The position numbers were made by a program, and so were the translations under genes. The notes below the pieces were generated by a model that did not search any database, was not told where the DNA came from, and saw only the letters and a program-made list of their open reading frames with translations. This document shows positions 47,550-58,612 of a DNA stretch of 64,000 nucleotides, one piece after another. This stretch comes from Laetiporus sulphureus 93-53 (lineage: Eukaryota > Basidiomycota > Agaricomycetes > Polyporales > Laetiporaceae). The first letter of the stretch is position 1. The number at the start of each line of letters is the position of its first letter. The stretch is taken from the NCBI RefSeq assembly GCF_001632365.1, contig NW_024468551.1, positions 126,602-190,601 of the forward strand. Direction: 5' to 3'.

Positions 47550-48311
47550 GAGCGATCAATGTCACCGAGTGGCTCGGGTAAGCACCAAGCGCCGAGCAGC
47601 CATGGCCATTTTCGCGTCGCTTGCTGTCATGTTCTTACATACTTACAACCATGTTCCAGCTTCTCACTTATCTTGACAATTCTGGCGACGGAGATACTGA
47701 AACGACGAAATGAAGCCTGCCAGCGTTGAGGACTGAAATTCTAGCCAGTAGCCCCGGCCGAGCTCTCCGTCTACTACTAGTAGCAAATGCGACCGCGCAT
47801 ACTTTCCGAGTCTCAACATGGTGAGTCCCACGATACCGTTGTTCCAGCACACGGGAGAAACATGATACCTAAACAGTGAAGGTCGGCACTCGTGTCGACC
47901 CAAGAAAAGCACGCTTGTCTACAATAGGTCAACCACGAGAGTTCCTTCTAGCTCATCCAGTGTATTCATGAATACCTAAAGGCGGGCGCGATATTCAGCA
48001 ACACTATGATAAAACGCCCTCTCACGTCCCCGCATGCAATAGAGAACGCTACTCAGCGTCACGGATATGCTTCTCGTATCCGATAGACGCCTCCTAGCGG
48101 TTCAACATCGATGCCCATGGTTGGTCAGATATGGCACCACCAGCGGACCGGGGTCATTCCTATCATCTCGTGAATTTTTCCTTGCCCTTGTGACAATGGG
48201 GACAGGTAGCATTGAATCCGCAGGTCCAGCGCGCCTATGGTCCGGCCCTTGGTCCAGACTCCAGTATAAAGAGGCTCTTGACAGTCCTCCAAGTCATCTC
48301 ATTACGAAACG
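47550..48311 (+). repeat. duplicated P450 upstream region, copy 1 (before P450-6)
   Basis: Similar to about 51205-52228 and about 60950-61601. Shared pieces include the ACGGGAGAAACATGA stretch, a TATA box and the run into the start codon. No gene lies inside. Confidence 0.7.
48265..48270 (+). promoter_or_regulatory. TATA box of P450-6
   Basis: CAGTATAAAGA, with TATAAA 47 bp before the start codon. The same box and spacing occur in P450-7 and P450-8. Confidence 0.6.
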
Positions 48312-50544
48312 ATGACTACCCTCCTTTCGACGCCATCTGTGAGTCCGGTGCTCATATGTGTCGTGCTGCTCTGTCTGGCACTCCTCCGCTCTTGGGTACG
48401 AGCGAAAGGCCGACACCTGCCTCCTGGCCCGAAGCGACTTCCTATTATCGGCAATGCCCTTCAGGTACCGCTCGAATGCCAGGAGCTTACTTTTGCCGAA
48501 TGGGGCAGCAGATTCGGTAAGCTCTGCTCGCACAAGCGTTGCCAGCAGCTACTCAGGCGGAAGCAGGGGATGTCATCTATGCACGCTTGTTTCAGAAACA
48601 CGTCATTGTGCTCAACTCCGTGCATGCTGCTCGTGAGTTGTTGGAGAAACGTGGTGCGATATATTCAGATAGGCCTCGCTTCGTCATGTTTGCCGAACTG
48701 TGCGTTGCATGCAACCTTCCGGATTATCGTGATCGTTATCTGTGACGTGTCATGTTTCAGAATCAAGGCATTTCACCCGAATATGAGTCTCATGAACTAC
48801 GGCGATGCTTGGCGTCAACAGCGGAAGTGGTTCCAGACGACCATCTCAACCAGGACTGCGCTAGACAGCTTCCAGCCAGTTCAGCAGCGAGAAGTGGTGC
48901 AGTTCCTTTCCGAGCTGCTTCGAACACCTCAAGACTTCGCGTCGCACATTAAGAGGTCAGCGGATTCTGTTAAGTGCATCGAGGATACTAACGTTGGAAG
49001 AGTAGGTTTACGGCCGGCATCTTATTCGAGATCAGCTACGGACATACCGTCACGTCCAATGATGACGATCTGGTGGTTAAGGCAGACGAAACCATAACGG
49101 GAATTCTTGAAGCCGGCGGAGCCGGCTCGACTTTGGTCGACTTCGCTCCAATATGTAGGGGTTGCGTCATGCTTCTGATACCTATCCGTCCCGTGCAATC
49201 GGGCGCTGACCCTTCTTCCTTTCGAACATATCAACAGTGCAGTATATTCCAGCGTGGCTGCCAGGTGCGGGATTCAAACGCAATGCCTTGAAGCTGAGGC
49301 GGTCGGCATTTGAAGCCATGAACGTCCCGTTCATGAGGGTAAAGGAGGAGATGGTACGGTTGCTTTGCTAGTTGCGTCACAATGTCTGAACAGATCCAGG
49401 CATGTGGCGTTGCGAAACCGTCGTATGTGAGCAGACTGCTCGAGGAAACATCCAACAGTCCTACCCGTGTCGAGAGCGAAAATATAATCAGGGCAGGCGC
49501 AGCCCTTATGTATGAAGGTAAGAGCAATAATGGAAAACATCCGGAACAGTTTCTCAGTACACGTTCGTTTATCAGCTGGCATCGATACCGTCGGTATTGC
49601 TCTCTTACAATTGAATCGAGGCTCACAGGGCAATTTCAGACCGCTACGACGATCACGTCATTTTTCTTAGCCATGACTTTGTTCCCCGATGTCTATCGGA
49701 AGGCTCAGGCAGAGATGGATACAGTCGTCAGTCGTTCACGGCTCCCAACCCATGCTGACAGACCCTCGCTGCCCTACCTGGAGAGCGTGTTGAAGGAGAC
49801 GTTCCGGTACCCTCCCGCTCGTCTCTATTAATGTTCACTAATTGCTCTCATCGTCTTAGTTGGACCACTCCCGTTCCTCTTGGCGAGTAGCATTCAAGGC
49901 TCAGCAGAAGGCATAATTGACCCTTTTGCAGGACTGCCTCATCAAGTCACTGGTGATGATGAATATCGCGGATACTACATTCCTGGAGGATCTATGATCA
50001 TAGCGAACATTTGGTAGGCGCTTTCTTCACATTCACGGTAAGATATGTCTTATTGGTCTGCTAGGGGTATGAGCCGAGACCCGGGTATGTTTCCTGCGCC
50101 AGAGGTTTTTGACCCAGACCGCTTTTGCAAGACTGTCGAGGATAGGGAAGGTGTACTCGATCCTTCTACATTTGTGTTTGGGTTTGGACGGAGGTAGGAC
50201 ATCTATCCGTCAGTGTGCATTATGTATTGGCGCTCACATCGACTGAAGGGTCTGCCCTGGCCGCATGCTCGCCGACTCGAGTGTCTGGCTAATTGCAGCG
50301 AATTTAGTAGCGACCATGGATATCGGAAGGGAACGAGATGAAGCAGGACGGGAGGTCATCCCTGTCCCAGAGTTCGTACCCGGGACTGTAAGGTGAGAGT
50401 CGGATCTAGCGTTGATCAGCAGCTTTGTGCACAAAACTAACTATGCAAACACGTAGGCACCCGAAGCCGTTCCTCTGTAGCATCAAACCTCGACACAGCA
50501 AGGTGTCTCAGCTGATCTCCCAAGTCAGCATTGACAGCAAGTGA
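48312..50544 (+). CDS. cytochrome P450 monooxygenase (P450-6), intact
   Basis: It has the thirteen-exon plan of the array, ending with TGA at 50542-50544. Features: anchor with [14 protein letters not shown], hinge [66 protein letters not shown], microexon AGIDT (49576-49589), [13 protein letters not shown] (ExxR), FGFGRR and [13 protein letters not shown]. It is about 505 aa. The intron after WTTPVPLG starts with GC (49883-49884), while its sisters P450-7 and P450-8 have GT there; the other signals are normal. It is nearest in sequence to P450-7 and P450-8. Its substrate is unknown. Confidence 0.88.
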
Positions 50545-50827
50545 CGAATCGAGAGCAGAATTGTAGGGCTTTTACGTACCTGTTGAAAGGCTATTAGTTC
50601 GAATTGTAGGAATATATCTCGCGATCAGGCGCGCCCTGGACGCGAACGTTTGGTCGCGCGGAACCTATGATTTTCCTCGTCCCTTCTGTTGCTCCTGGAC
50701 GTCTTGAATGCATTGAAATCTGATGTCACTTGCCTCGTTCACTACATGTTTTTCACGTCGATATGATGTATTTGGCGCAGCGCTCTAGGAGCAGTCCTGC
50801 CAGATGTGCAGAATCGTCGTCGGCATC
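50545..50827. repeat. 3' flank shared by P450-6, -7 and -8
   Basis: The stretch around CGCGATCAGGCGCGCCC (about 50620) recurs after P450-7 (about 54543) and P450-8 (about 63917), so the duplication units include 3' flanking DNA. No gene is present. Confidence 0.65.
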
Positions 50828-51073
50828 ACACGGCAGACATGATGCGATTTATAAATGTGGAAAATAGTGTGGGAATGTCGGCTGATGTCTTACATTTGTG
50901 GCAAAGGTTTGCCAATGTAGCATTTAATCAGCAAATGGTGTACATCCGCAGCCAAAGTGAAACATTTTAGACATGAAATGCCATTCTTGCAAACATTTGT
51001 CACATGTGTAAGAAATCAGTCGACATTCACACACAATTTCCCACATTGATAAATCGCATCATGTCTGCCGTGT
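50828..51073. mobile_element. foldback MITE-like element, 246 bp
   Basis: The left end ACACGGCAGACATGATGCGA (50828 on) is the inverted complement of the right end (to 51073). Inverted similarity continues inward for roughly 100 bp on each side (…GCGATTTAT, AATGTGG, CTTACA, GCATTT), so the whole element can fold into a long hairpin. It has no open frame. It lies between the 3' flank of P450-6 and the duplicated upstream region of P450-7. It differs in sequence from the 46850 element. Confidence 0.8.
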
Positions 51074-51204
51074 CAGCCTGCAGCGTTAAACATGCGTGAT
51101 CCGTGACCCGTGACGCATCACACTTCTGAGCCTGCGAACATCCTTTGAACATCTAAATATCGGTATGCTTGCATCACATCGGCGATCTTGAAAAAAAGGA
51201 AGCG

Positions 51205-52228
51205 CTAGCGATCAATGTCATTGATGTCGATGAGCGGCTCTGTTGGATGAGAGCGTCAACGTCACGCATTTTCGTGCGTCGCTGTCACGCTCTTACCCTT
51301 CTCACAGGCTTCGACAATTTTGGCGACGGAGATCCTCAAATCACGAAACGAAATCTTTCGGCGTTGAAGACTGAAATTCGAGTCAGTGACCTCGGCGAAG
51401 CTCTCCATCTATACTAAATGCGACCGCACAACGTGTGCACTACGCTTATGTGGCTTCTCCAAGGCCAGGGCTGCTCCCTAGCGTCAAATGTGTGAGTTGA
51501 CTCAGCATTGGAACGTCCGCATTGCATCCGGGTGACTGACATTCGCTTTTAGGCTCCGTCTGATTTTTCACGGGTATATGCTCAAATAGACATTGTGGTT
51601 GCGGTCGCTCTTTTCGCCATGCTGACTATGACTAGCACGTGTAGCGGCCAGACAGAGTGGATGCATTGTGCGTCTCGACATGGTGAGTTCCACAATATTG
51701 TTACTTCAGTAAATGGGAGAAACATGACCCCCTATTCAATGAAGGTCCACGCTCATGACAACCCCAGAAAAGGACACTTGTCTACAATAGGTAAATGAAA
51801 ATCCCTTCTAGCTCGTCCAGTGTATCCACGAATATCCAAAGGCAAGCACAATCTTCAGCGTATCACGATAAAGCGCCCTTGCATGTCACGCACGCAATAG
51901 AGAATGCTAGGCATGTTCTGGAATTATGAAACAGCTAGATACGGCGATATTGATATGCTTTTCTCTTTATCGGATAGAAGCATGAACCTCATTGTGATTC
52001 ATCGATCCCCACAGGTTAGTCAGATGTGGCGGCACCTAGCGGAGCGGAGTCATCCTTCACATCTCCTGATTTATTCAACAATGCTTTGCCTTTGTGTCAA
52101 TCGGGAAACAGGTGGAAAAGTGGCGTTGCATCCACATGCATACGCAGCAGGTCCAGCGCGCCTATGATGCGGCCCTGAGTCCTGTATAAAGAAGCTGTTG
52201 ACAGCCCCTCGAGTCATCTCATCACGGA
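51205..52228 (+). repeat. duplicated P450 upstream region, copy 2 (before P450-7)
   Basis: Aligns by eye with 47550-48311 and with 60950-61601; for example TGACTATGACTAGC, GCGGCCAGACAGA and the hexamer-rich run to the start codon. It represents the likely empty site for the TIR element found at 46850-47549. Confidence 0.7.
52185..52190 (+). promoter_or_regulatory. TATA box of P450-7
   Basis: TATAAA 44 bp before the start codon, followed by GAAGCTGTTGACAG as in P450-8. Confidence 0.6.
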
Positions 52229-54467
52229 ATGATGACTACCCTTCTTTCGACGTCATCTGCAAATCCCGTACTCATCTGTGTCGTTCTGCTCTGTCTGGCA
52301 CTCCTCCGCTCTTGGGTGCGAGCGAGGGACCGACACCTGCCTCCTGGCCCAAAGCGACTTCCTGTTATCGGCAACGCCCTTCAGGTGCCGTTCGAATGCC
52401 AGGAGCTTACGTTCACGGAGTGGGGCAGCAGATTCGGTAAGCTCTGCTCGTGCAAACTTTGCCAGCAACTACTCAAGCAGAAGCAGGGGATGTCGTCTAT
52501 GCACGCTTGTTTCAGAAGCACGTCATTGTCCTCAACTCCATACACGCTGCTCGTGAGCTGTTGGAGAAGCGTGGTGCGGCTTATTCAGATAGGCCCCGCT
52601 TCGTAATGTATGCCGAAGTGTGCGTTGCATGCAATGTTCCCGATCATCATGATCATTATTGGTGACACGTCGTGTTGCAGAATTAAGGCCTTCGACCCGA
52701 ATCTCGTTCTCATGAAGTACGGAGATGCTTGGCGTCAACAGCGGAAGTGGTTCCAGACTACTATTTCAACCAGGACTGCGCTAAACAGCTTCCAGCCAGT
52801 TCAGCGGCGAGAAATGGCGCGATTCCTCTCGGAATTGCTTCGAACGCCTAAGGATTTCACGTCGCACATCAAGAGGTCAGTTAGATCTGTTTAGAGCATC
52901 GAGGATACTTACGTTGGAGGAGAGCAGATATACCGCCGGCGTCTTGTTCGAAATCAGCTACGGACATACCGTCACGTCCAATGATGACGATTTCGTGGCC
53001 AAAGCAGACGAAGCCATGACGGGAGTCGTTGAATCTGGCGGAGCCGGCTCGACTTTGGTCGACTTCGCTCCCATATGTAGGTGTTACCTCATGCTTCTAA
53101 TATCTACGCATCCTACGTGTTTGGGAGCTGACCACCCTTCTTCCGAACATGTGTACAGTGCAGTACATCCCAGCTTGGATGCCAGGAGCAGGATTCAAAC
53201 GCAAAGCCTTGGAGATCAGGCGGTTGGCATTTGAAGCCATGAATGTCCCATTCATGAGGGTCAAGGACGAGATGGTACGGTTGCTTCGCTACTTGTATCA
53301 CAATATCTAAACAGATCCAGGCATGTGGTATCGCCAAACCATCGTATGTGAGCAAACTGCTCGAGGAAACATCCAACAGTCCTACCCGTGCCCAGGACGA
53401 AATTAGTATAAGGGGTGGCGCAACCGTTATGTATCAAGGTAAGAGCAATGGAAAGCATACGGAGCAGTGTCTAAGTGCGTTCTCGTTCATCAGCTGGTAT
53501 CGATACCGTTCGTATTGCTCTCTTACGATTAGATCGAGGCTCACAGCACAGTTTCAGACCTCTGCCACGATTACGTCTTTTTTCTTAGCCATGACTTTGT
53601 TCCCTGATATCTATCGGAGGGCTCAAGCGGAGATGGACACAGTCGTCGGTCGTTCACGGCTTCCAACTCATGCTGACAGACCTTCGCTGCCCTACCTGGA
53701 GAGCGTGTTGAAGGAGACGTTCCGGTACCTTCCCGCTCGTCTCCATGTGAATGTTCACTAATTGCTCTCATCGTTTTAGTTGGAGCCCTCCAGTTCCTCT
53801 TGGTGAGTAGCATTTAAGGCTCAGCAGAAGGCATAATTGACCCGTTATTCAGGAGTGCCTCACCTAGTCGCTGATGATGATGAATATCGCGGATATTGCA
53901 TCCCTGGCGGATCTATGATCATAACGAACATTTGGTAGGCTATTCCTTCATGTTCACAGTAATGTATGTCTTACTGGTCTGCTAGGGGTATGACGCGAGA
54001 TCCGGAGATGTTTCCTGCGCCAGAGGTCTTCGACCCAGAACGCTTCCGCAAGACCGCCGAGGATAGGGAAGGCGTACCCGATCCTTCCACATTTGTGTTT
54101 GGGTTTGGACGGAGGTAGGACATCTATCTGTCAGTGTGCACTACATATTGCTGCTCACATCGACTGCAGGGTCTGCCCTGGTCGAATGCTTGCCGACTCG
54201 AGTGCCTGGCTAATTGCAGCGAATCTAGTAGCAACGATGGATATCGGAAGGGCACGAGATGAAGCAGGACGGGAGGTCATCCCTGTCTCAGAGTTCAAAT
54301 CCGGGAGCGTAAGGTTAGAGTTGGACCTACTGATGACTAGCGTCCGGGGACGAGAAAAGCTGACCATTCAAACGCGTAGACACCCGAAGCTGTTCCTCTG
54401 TAGCATCAAACCTCGACACAGCAAGGTGTCTCAGCTGATCTTCCAAGTCAGCCGCGACACTAAGTGA
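52229..54467 (+). CDS. cytochrome P450 monooxygenase (P450-7), intact
   Basis: It has the array's thirteen-exon structure; all junctions are in phase to the TGA at 54465-54467. Motifs: [66 protein letters not shown], microexon AGIDT (53494-53507), [19 protein letters not shown] and [13 protein letters not shown]. Two Met codons stand in a row at the start; the second aligns with P450-6. Its start lies 3917 bp after that of P450-6, and the surrounding DNA is duplicated, so this is a tandem copy. The substrate is unknown. Confidence 0.88.
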
Positions 54468-55555
54468 GGGATCGAGAGCAGGATCTCATGGCTTGTATAT
54501 TCCTGATGAAAGGCTATTTGTTCGAATTGTATGAATATCTCACGCGATCAGGCGCGCCCTGTGTATGAACTTTTGGTCGCGCGGGACTTATGATTTTCCT
54601 CGTCTCACCTTTTGCTTCTGGAAGTCTTAGGTAAATTTGATATCCGTTGCCATCTGATTCACTCAAAGCTCAGCGCTCAGTGCGGCGTCAGCTTGGATTT
54701 TCACAGTAACAAAACCGTGTATCGCTGAAAGATTTTGAGAGCCGAATGGATAGCATATGGTACGTTGATAAGTCTTCATCAAACAACGAATTGAACTTGT
54801 TACGGCCTCAAAGCGGCTATAGGCCGTCCGGTATTATAAGACATGGCACGCGATATCTCGAGTACATCTTCGCATAATGTGCTTTAATGGACATACATTT
54901 CAACTCATAAAACTCGGAACATGTCACTCGATCGCTTGCATCTCTCACGGCACGAAAATGGCACGCAGGTCTACAAATGATCAATGAAAGCCCTGTCCAT
55001 CTCGCCTAGCGCATCTTTTGAAACAACGGTGATAAGTTCAGTTTAGACGCTCGGGCGCGGCCATTACTTGGAGGTCTTGAGCCAAGGAGCTTGGGCAAGT
55101 TGGCTTATTGAGTTTTAGGTGTGTAACATTCCTTCTTACTTCGGTCGTTGGCCCGTACAACGAGTCGCCATCAACGCCTTAGTTCATGGCGACCTTCTTT
55201 CTTGAACGGTGTCTTTAGGTATCGTCACTGCATTAACTACGGTGACGTCTCGCGACAGCGAAGGAGGTGACCCCGGGCAACACTTCACACAACAGTCGTC
55301 CTATATGACTATCTTCCTATGCACAAATGCGAAATGGGTAGGCCTCTCTTCTATTTGTTGTGAGCATACCATGACTTTGCGGCTTACAGCAAGAGATACT
55401 CATTTCAAGCCTATCAGAGAGGACCACTCCCTCGGAGTTTCTGCCAAGGCTGACCTACGTGTATCTAAGGTATAGCACTGCGATCCCGTTTGAGGTAAAT
55501 TACGTGCATTTCGTCGCATTCTCAGACGACTAATTTGCGAAGCAATCAAAGAACT
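54468..55555. other. intergenic downstream of P450-7
   Basis: The first 150 bp are the shared 3' flank of the subgroup. The rest, up to the P450 relic, has no recognisable gene. Confidence 0.4.
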
Positions 55556-55862
55556 CCATGACCAGGGCTTAGGCAGAAATGGACTCCGCCATCGGCCGTA
55601 TACGGCTTTCTAAATTTGAAGAGACGTTCGGAATGCGTCTGAAGGAGACCTTGCGGTAGACTTCTGCTCGGTTCTGCTGGAGTAAATTATCCACTCTTAT
55701 CGTCCCAGCTGGACCTTCCGGCTGCCATTGGTACGTGCCCATTCGTGCCTCACAGAAAAATACTTGATGCGCTGTTTAGGACAGTCATATCAAGCCGTTC
55801 AAAAAGACAACTACCGCAGTTTCTATATCCAAGGCGGGTCTGTAACCATAGCCACCATTGGA
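55556..55862 (+). pseudogene. cytochrome P450 relic (three internal exons)
   Basis: Only exons equivalent to 8-10 of the array genes remain. AEMDSAIGRIRLS is followed by a decayed ExxR segment, RLKETLR. WTFRLPL matches 'WTTPVPLG', and GQSYQAVQKDNYRSFYIQGG matches '[20 protein letters not shown]'. An in-frame TAG (55569-55571) stands where sisters have the Gln of KAQAEMD. There is no heme loop and no N-terminal half. Confidence 0.65.
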
Positions 55863-56098
55863 AATGCCCTCCGTTGACATCGGCAACAAGGTAGGACTCG
55901 CATAATGGAGACGTCATTGAACTGAAAAAAAAAACAGCGTGACTGAGTAGACTTCTGGCAAGATCAAGATCGCCCACTTGATGCATCAACAGGACGTTCG
56001 TGCCATCCTCCACGCCCTTCAAACTGCAGCCGGTGATGCGACTCAATACTTATTCTGACCGCAAAACCAATGCGTGCTGCTCACCTGCACAAGCGAAC

Positions 56099-57735
56099 TC
56101 AAGCCCGGCCTGCCCGAATATCCTGCTGGTTTCTTACCAGCTGGAAATCAGATAAATGCGTCAAAACTTCCTCCCAGTCCTCATTAGATGCTTCCTCCCA
56201 GTTCTCAGTATCTGCTTCCCTAAGCAGCCGCTCACATCCGGCCACGTCTATGTTTGGGAAGGTACGATCCAGAAACAACGCCACCCAACGAGGATCGGGG
56301 ATCGGAGATCTTGATGGATGGTCAAACGAGATCAGTTGGAGGCCATGAGACAGAATGGGAGATGGATCGAGGTCTGGAAGTGGTACTGTCGAGAGCGGGA
56401 CAATATGAATCAACCTCAAATCTGGGCAGAGCGTTGTAAAGTGTATTAGAGAATGGAGATGGGGTTCTTGAGGCGTATCGGCATCGTATGTGAGATCTAT
56501 CGCCGACAGCTTTGGCCATGCCTCTGCTAATCGCTGCAGTTCCTGATCTGATAGCGGTGATGACCAGTCATCGATTTTTACTGAACGCAGATGTCGCATT
56601 CTGAGTAAAGGTTCGACAAGTATCATAGCTGATGTCCCATTCACGGCATGATTGTTGATTTCCAGGAGCAACAATGTTTCCGCGCAGCAATCTGCCATTG
56701 ATGCTGATAAAGTGTGGATGCCGTCAGGATCCTCCGCCCGATATGCATCGATTCTTAGTGACTGGATTTCCGGGAGTAGCACAGATTTCAAGAAATGGAT
56801 GAGAGAACTGGTATCGCTAGTTAGGTACAGGCACTTCAGTGCAGCCAGGTGTATGAAAGATGTTGAGCGACTCATATCGAAACCATTCAGGGTAAGCTCT
56901 GTGAGGGATTTTAATGAAGCAAACATCATAAACACAGTTGGATCGAGGCTGGATTGCATAGTGAGATGGATCTTGCGTAACCTGTTACAAACAGAGAATG
57001 CGAGCAGGAAGGAAAGCTGGTCGATTCCATCAATGGTGAGGTGTTCCAAGACATGTGCCTTGACAGATAGTTCGTCGAACAGCAACTGTATGCTGAATGC
57101 CCTTGCATTGTCCGTGGTCATTCCAGATCCATATGAAAACCTGTACGCGAATTTGAGCGCTCGCATGGTCGATGAGATGAACTTGTTGATGCTGAAGTCC
57201 AGTGGCGATATCTGTTTGCATTCCAGATGCTGAAGAGCTGGTAGGAGAGGGGATCTACCATTCGTCTTGCTTATATACTCCAGCGCAGATGGATGGATAG
57301 TCCACTTCTGGGGAGAAAAGGACGCGGATTTGATGCATTGGGAATATAGCATATATCTCGTCCATTCTTGCGGAGAGATAGGATTGCAGAAATACTGTCG
57401 AGACCCCGGCTCAGAAGAATCCGATCGCAAGCAGTGCATCTCAAACTCACGTATGCAAGCTCTTTGCCGCCATCAGAGGAGTCTCCCTCAGAGACTTCTC
57501 TCTCGATCAGACGCAATCCCTCGAAGAGTTTGAAGAGAGGAAGGAGGTCGTCCAGCCTTTCCCACAGTAGTTTCACCGCGGGCAAAAAAAAGGCTCTACA
57601 AACGCGTGCGGCACGAGCTAGGTCACCCCTGCGGGCACTATCGACGACAAAAGGCCGCTCAGCTGTAGAGACTCGAAACGAAGCGAAGATGAGGTCGAGC
57701 ACGTCGTAGGCTTGCAAGACCCTCTGCGTTGCCAT
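56099..57735 (-). CDS. F-box / leucine-rich-repeat-like protein
   Basis: Two exons, 57735-57451 and 57394-56099, giving 526 aa. The N-terminus carries an F-box-like helix pattern (YDVLDLIFASF, then ARAARVCRAFFLPAVKLLWERL at residues about 35-60), typical of Agaricomycete F-box proteins. The rest consists of irregular leucine-rich segments (for example LKSLTELTLNGFDMS and LRSVKIDDWSSPLSDQELQRL) that would form an arc. The known role of the family is substrate choice for SCF ubiquitin ligases; no substrate can be inferred. Its promoter and first bases are duplicated at about 60599-60705. Confidence 0.82.
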
Positions 57736-57845
57736 TGAGAAATGCTACGGCTTGTTACTACTGAGCGTTGAAGCTTGAAGCTGACGGAGCGAGATGGATG
57801 AGACAATGAAGATCTCGATTGCGCTTATCCAGAGTTCGAACTGAC
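57729..57845. repeat. repeat A, copy 1 (F-box gene start and promoter)
   Basis: Contains GGAGCGAGATGGATGAGACAA and AGTTCGAACTGAC and overlaps the F-box start codon. It is repeated at 60599-60705, where the start codon position reads ACG instead of ATG. Confidence 0.75.
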
Positions 57846-58612
57846 TAAACATTATGGCTTGATACTGAAATCGATGAAGCTCTACGAGCGAGATGGACTC
57901 GGATGAACGCGCTTGACCGCGGACTGACGCGTGACACCACGCGTATCATCACACTGTGTCACTCGCCTTCAAACCGCTCTGTCCCTTCCTATCCAGCAGT
58001 GACGAGCCTCAACGAACGCCATCGGCGCCTCAACATCAACGCCTCACCGACATCAATCATCATCACCACAAATCAAATCAACCCAGACCGAGAGAGTAAG
58101 AGACAGTGGAATTCAAACAAACACGAGCACAGCACAGCGTCCACAACCGTACGAGCGAACGAACGACTCCTCGCGAGCGAGCGACATCACAAACAGACAG
58201 ACATGAAAACCAGACAAGCAGGGTGTCCATACGTGTTACGTGTTACGTGTGATAAGCGAGTCGATAAATGAACATGGCGTACGTAGATGCAGATGCGGAT
58301 GCGGGAAAATAATACCAATCACCGACAACTACCTAGCTGCGCCGGCATACATACATGGCCGGCTGGGCCAGGGATCCTTCTCCTCCACGAAAGGACGGAC
58401 GGCGGGACCTGCGCTGCGGATCAGTATGGATAGTACGTAAACACAAGCAGGAATAAGGCACTGACGACGAGCATCGCGACCCTCTCCGTCCCATCCTCAT
58501 CCTCATCCTCCCACACCCACCCAGCCCGGCCTCTAATCACCACCATCATCCAATCCAATCCTAAGCATATCATAGCGCATACCACCCTCCCCTCCACACC
58601 CCTCCACACCAC
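57846..58612. other. intergenic, low-complexity stretches
   Basis: No gene recognised. A short tandem (ACGTGTT, three units) lies near 58232-58252, and C/A-rich low-complexity DNA at 58490-58640. Confidence 0.4.
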
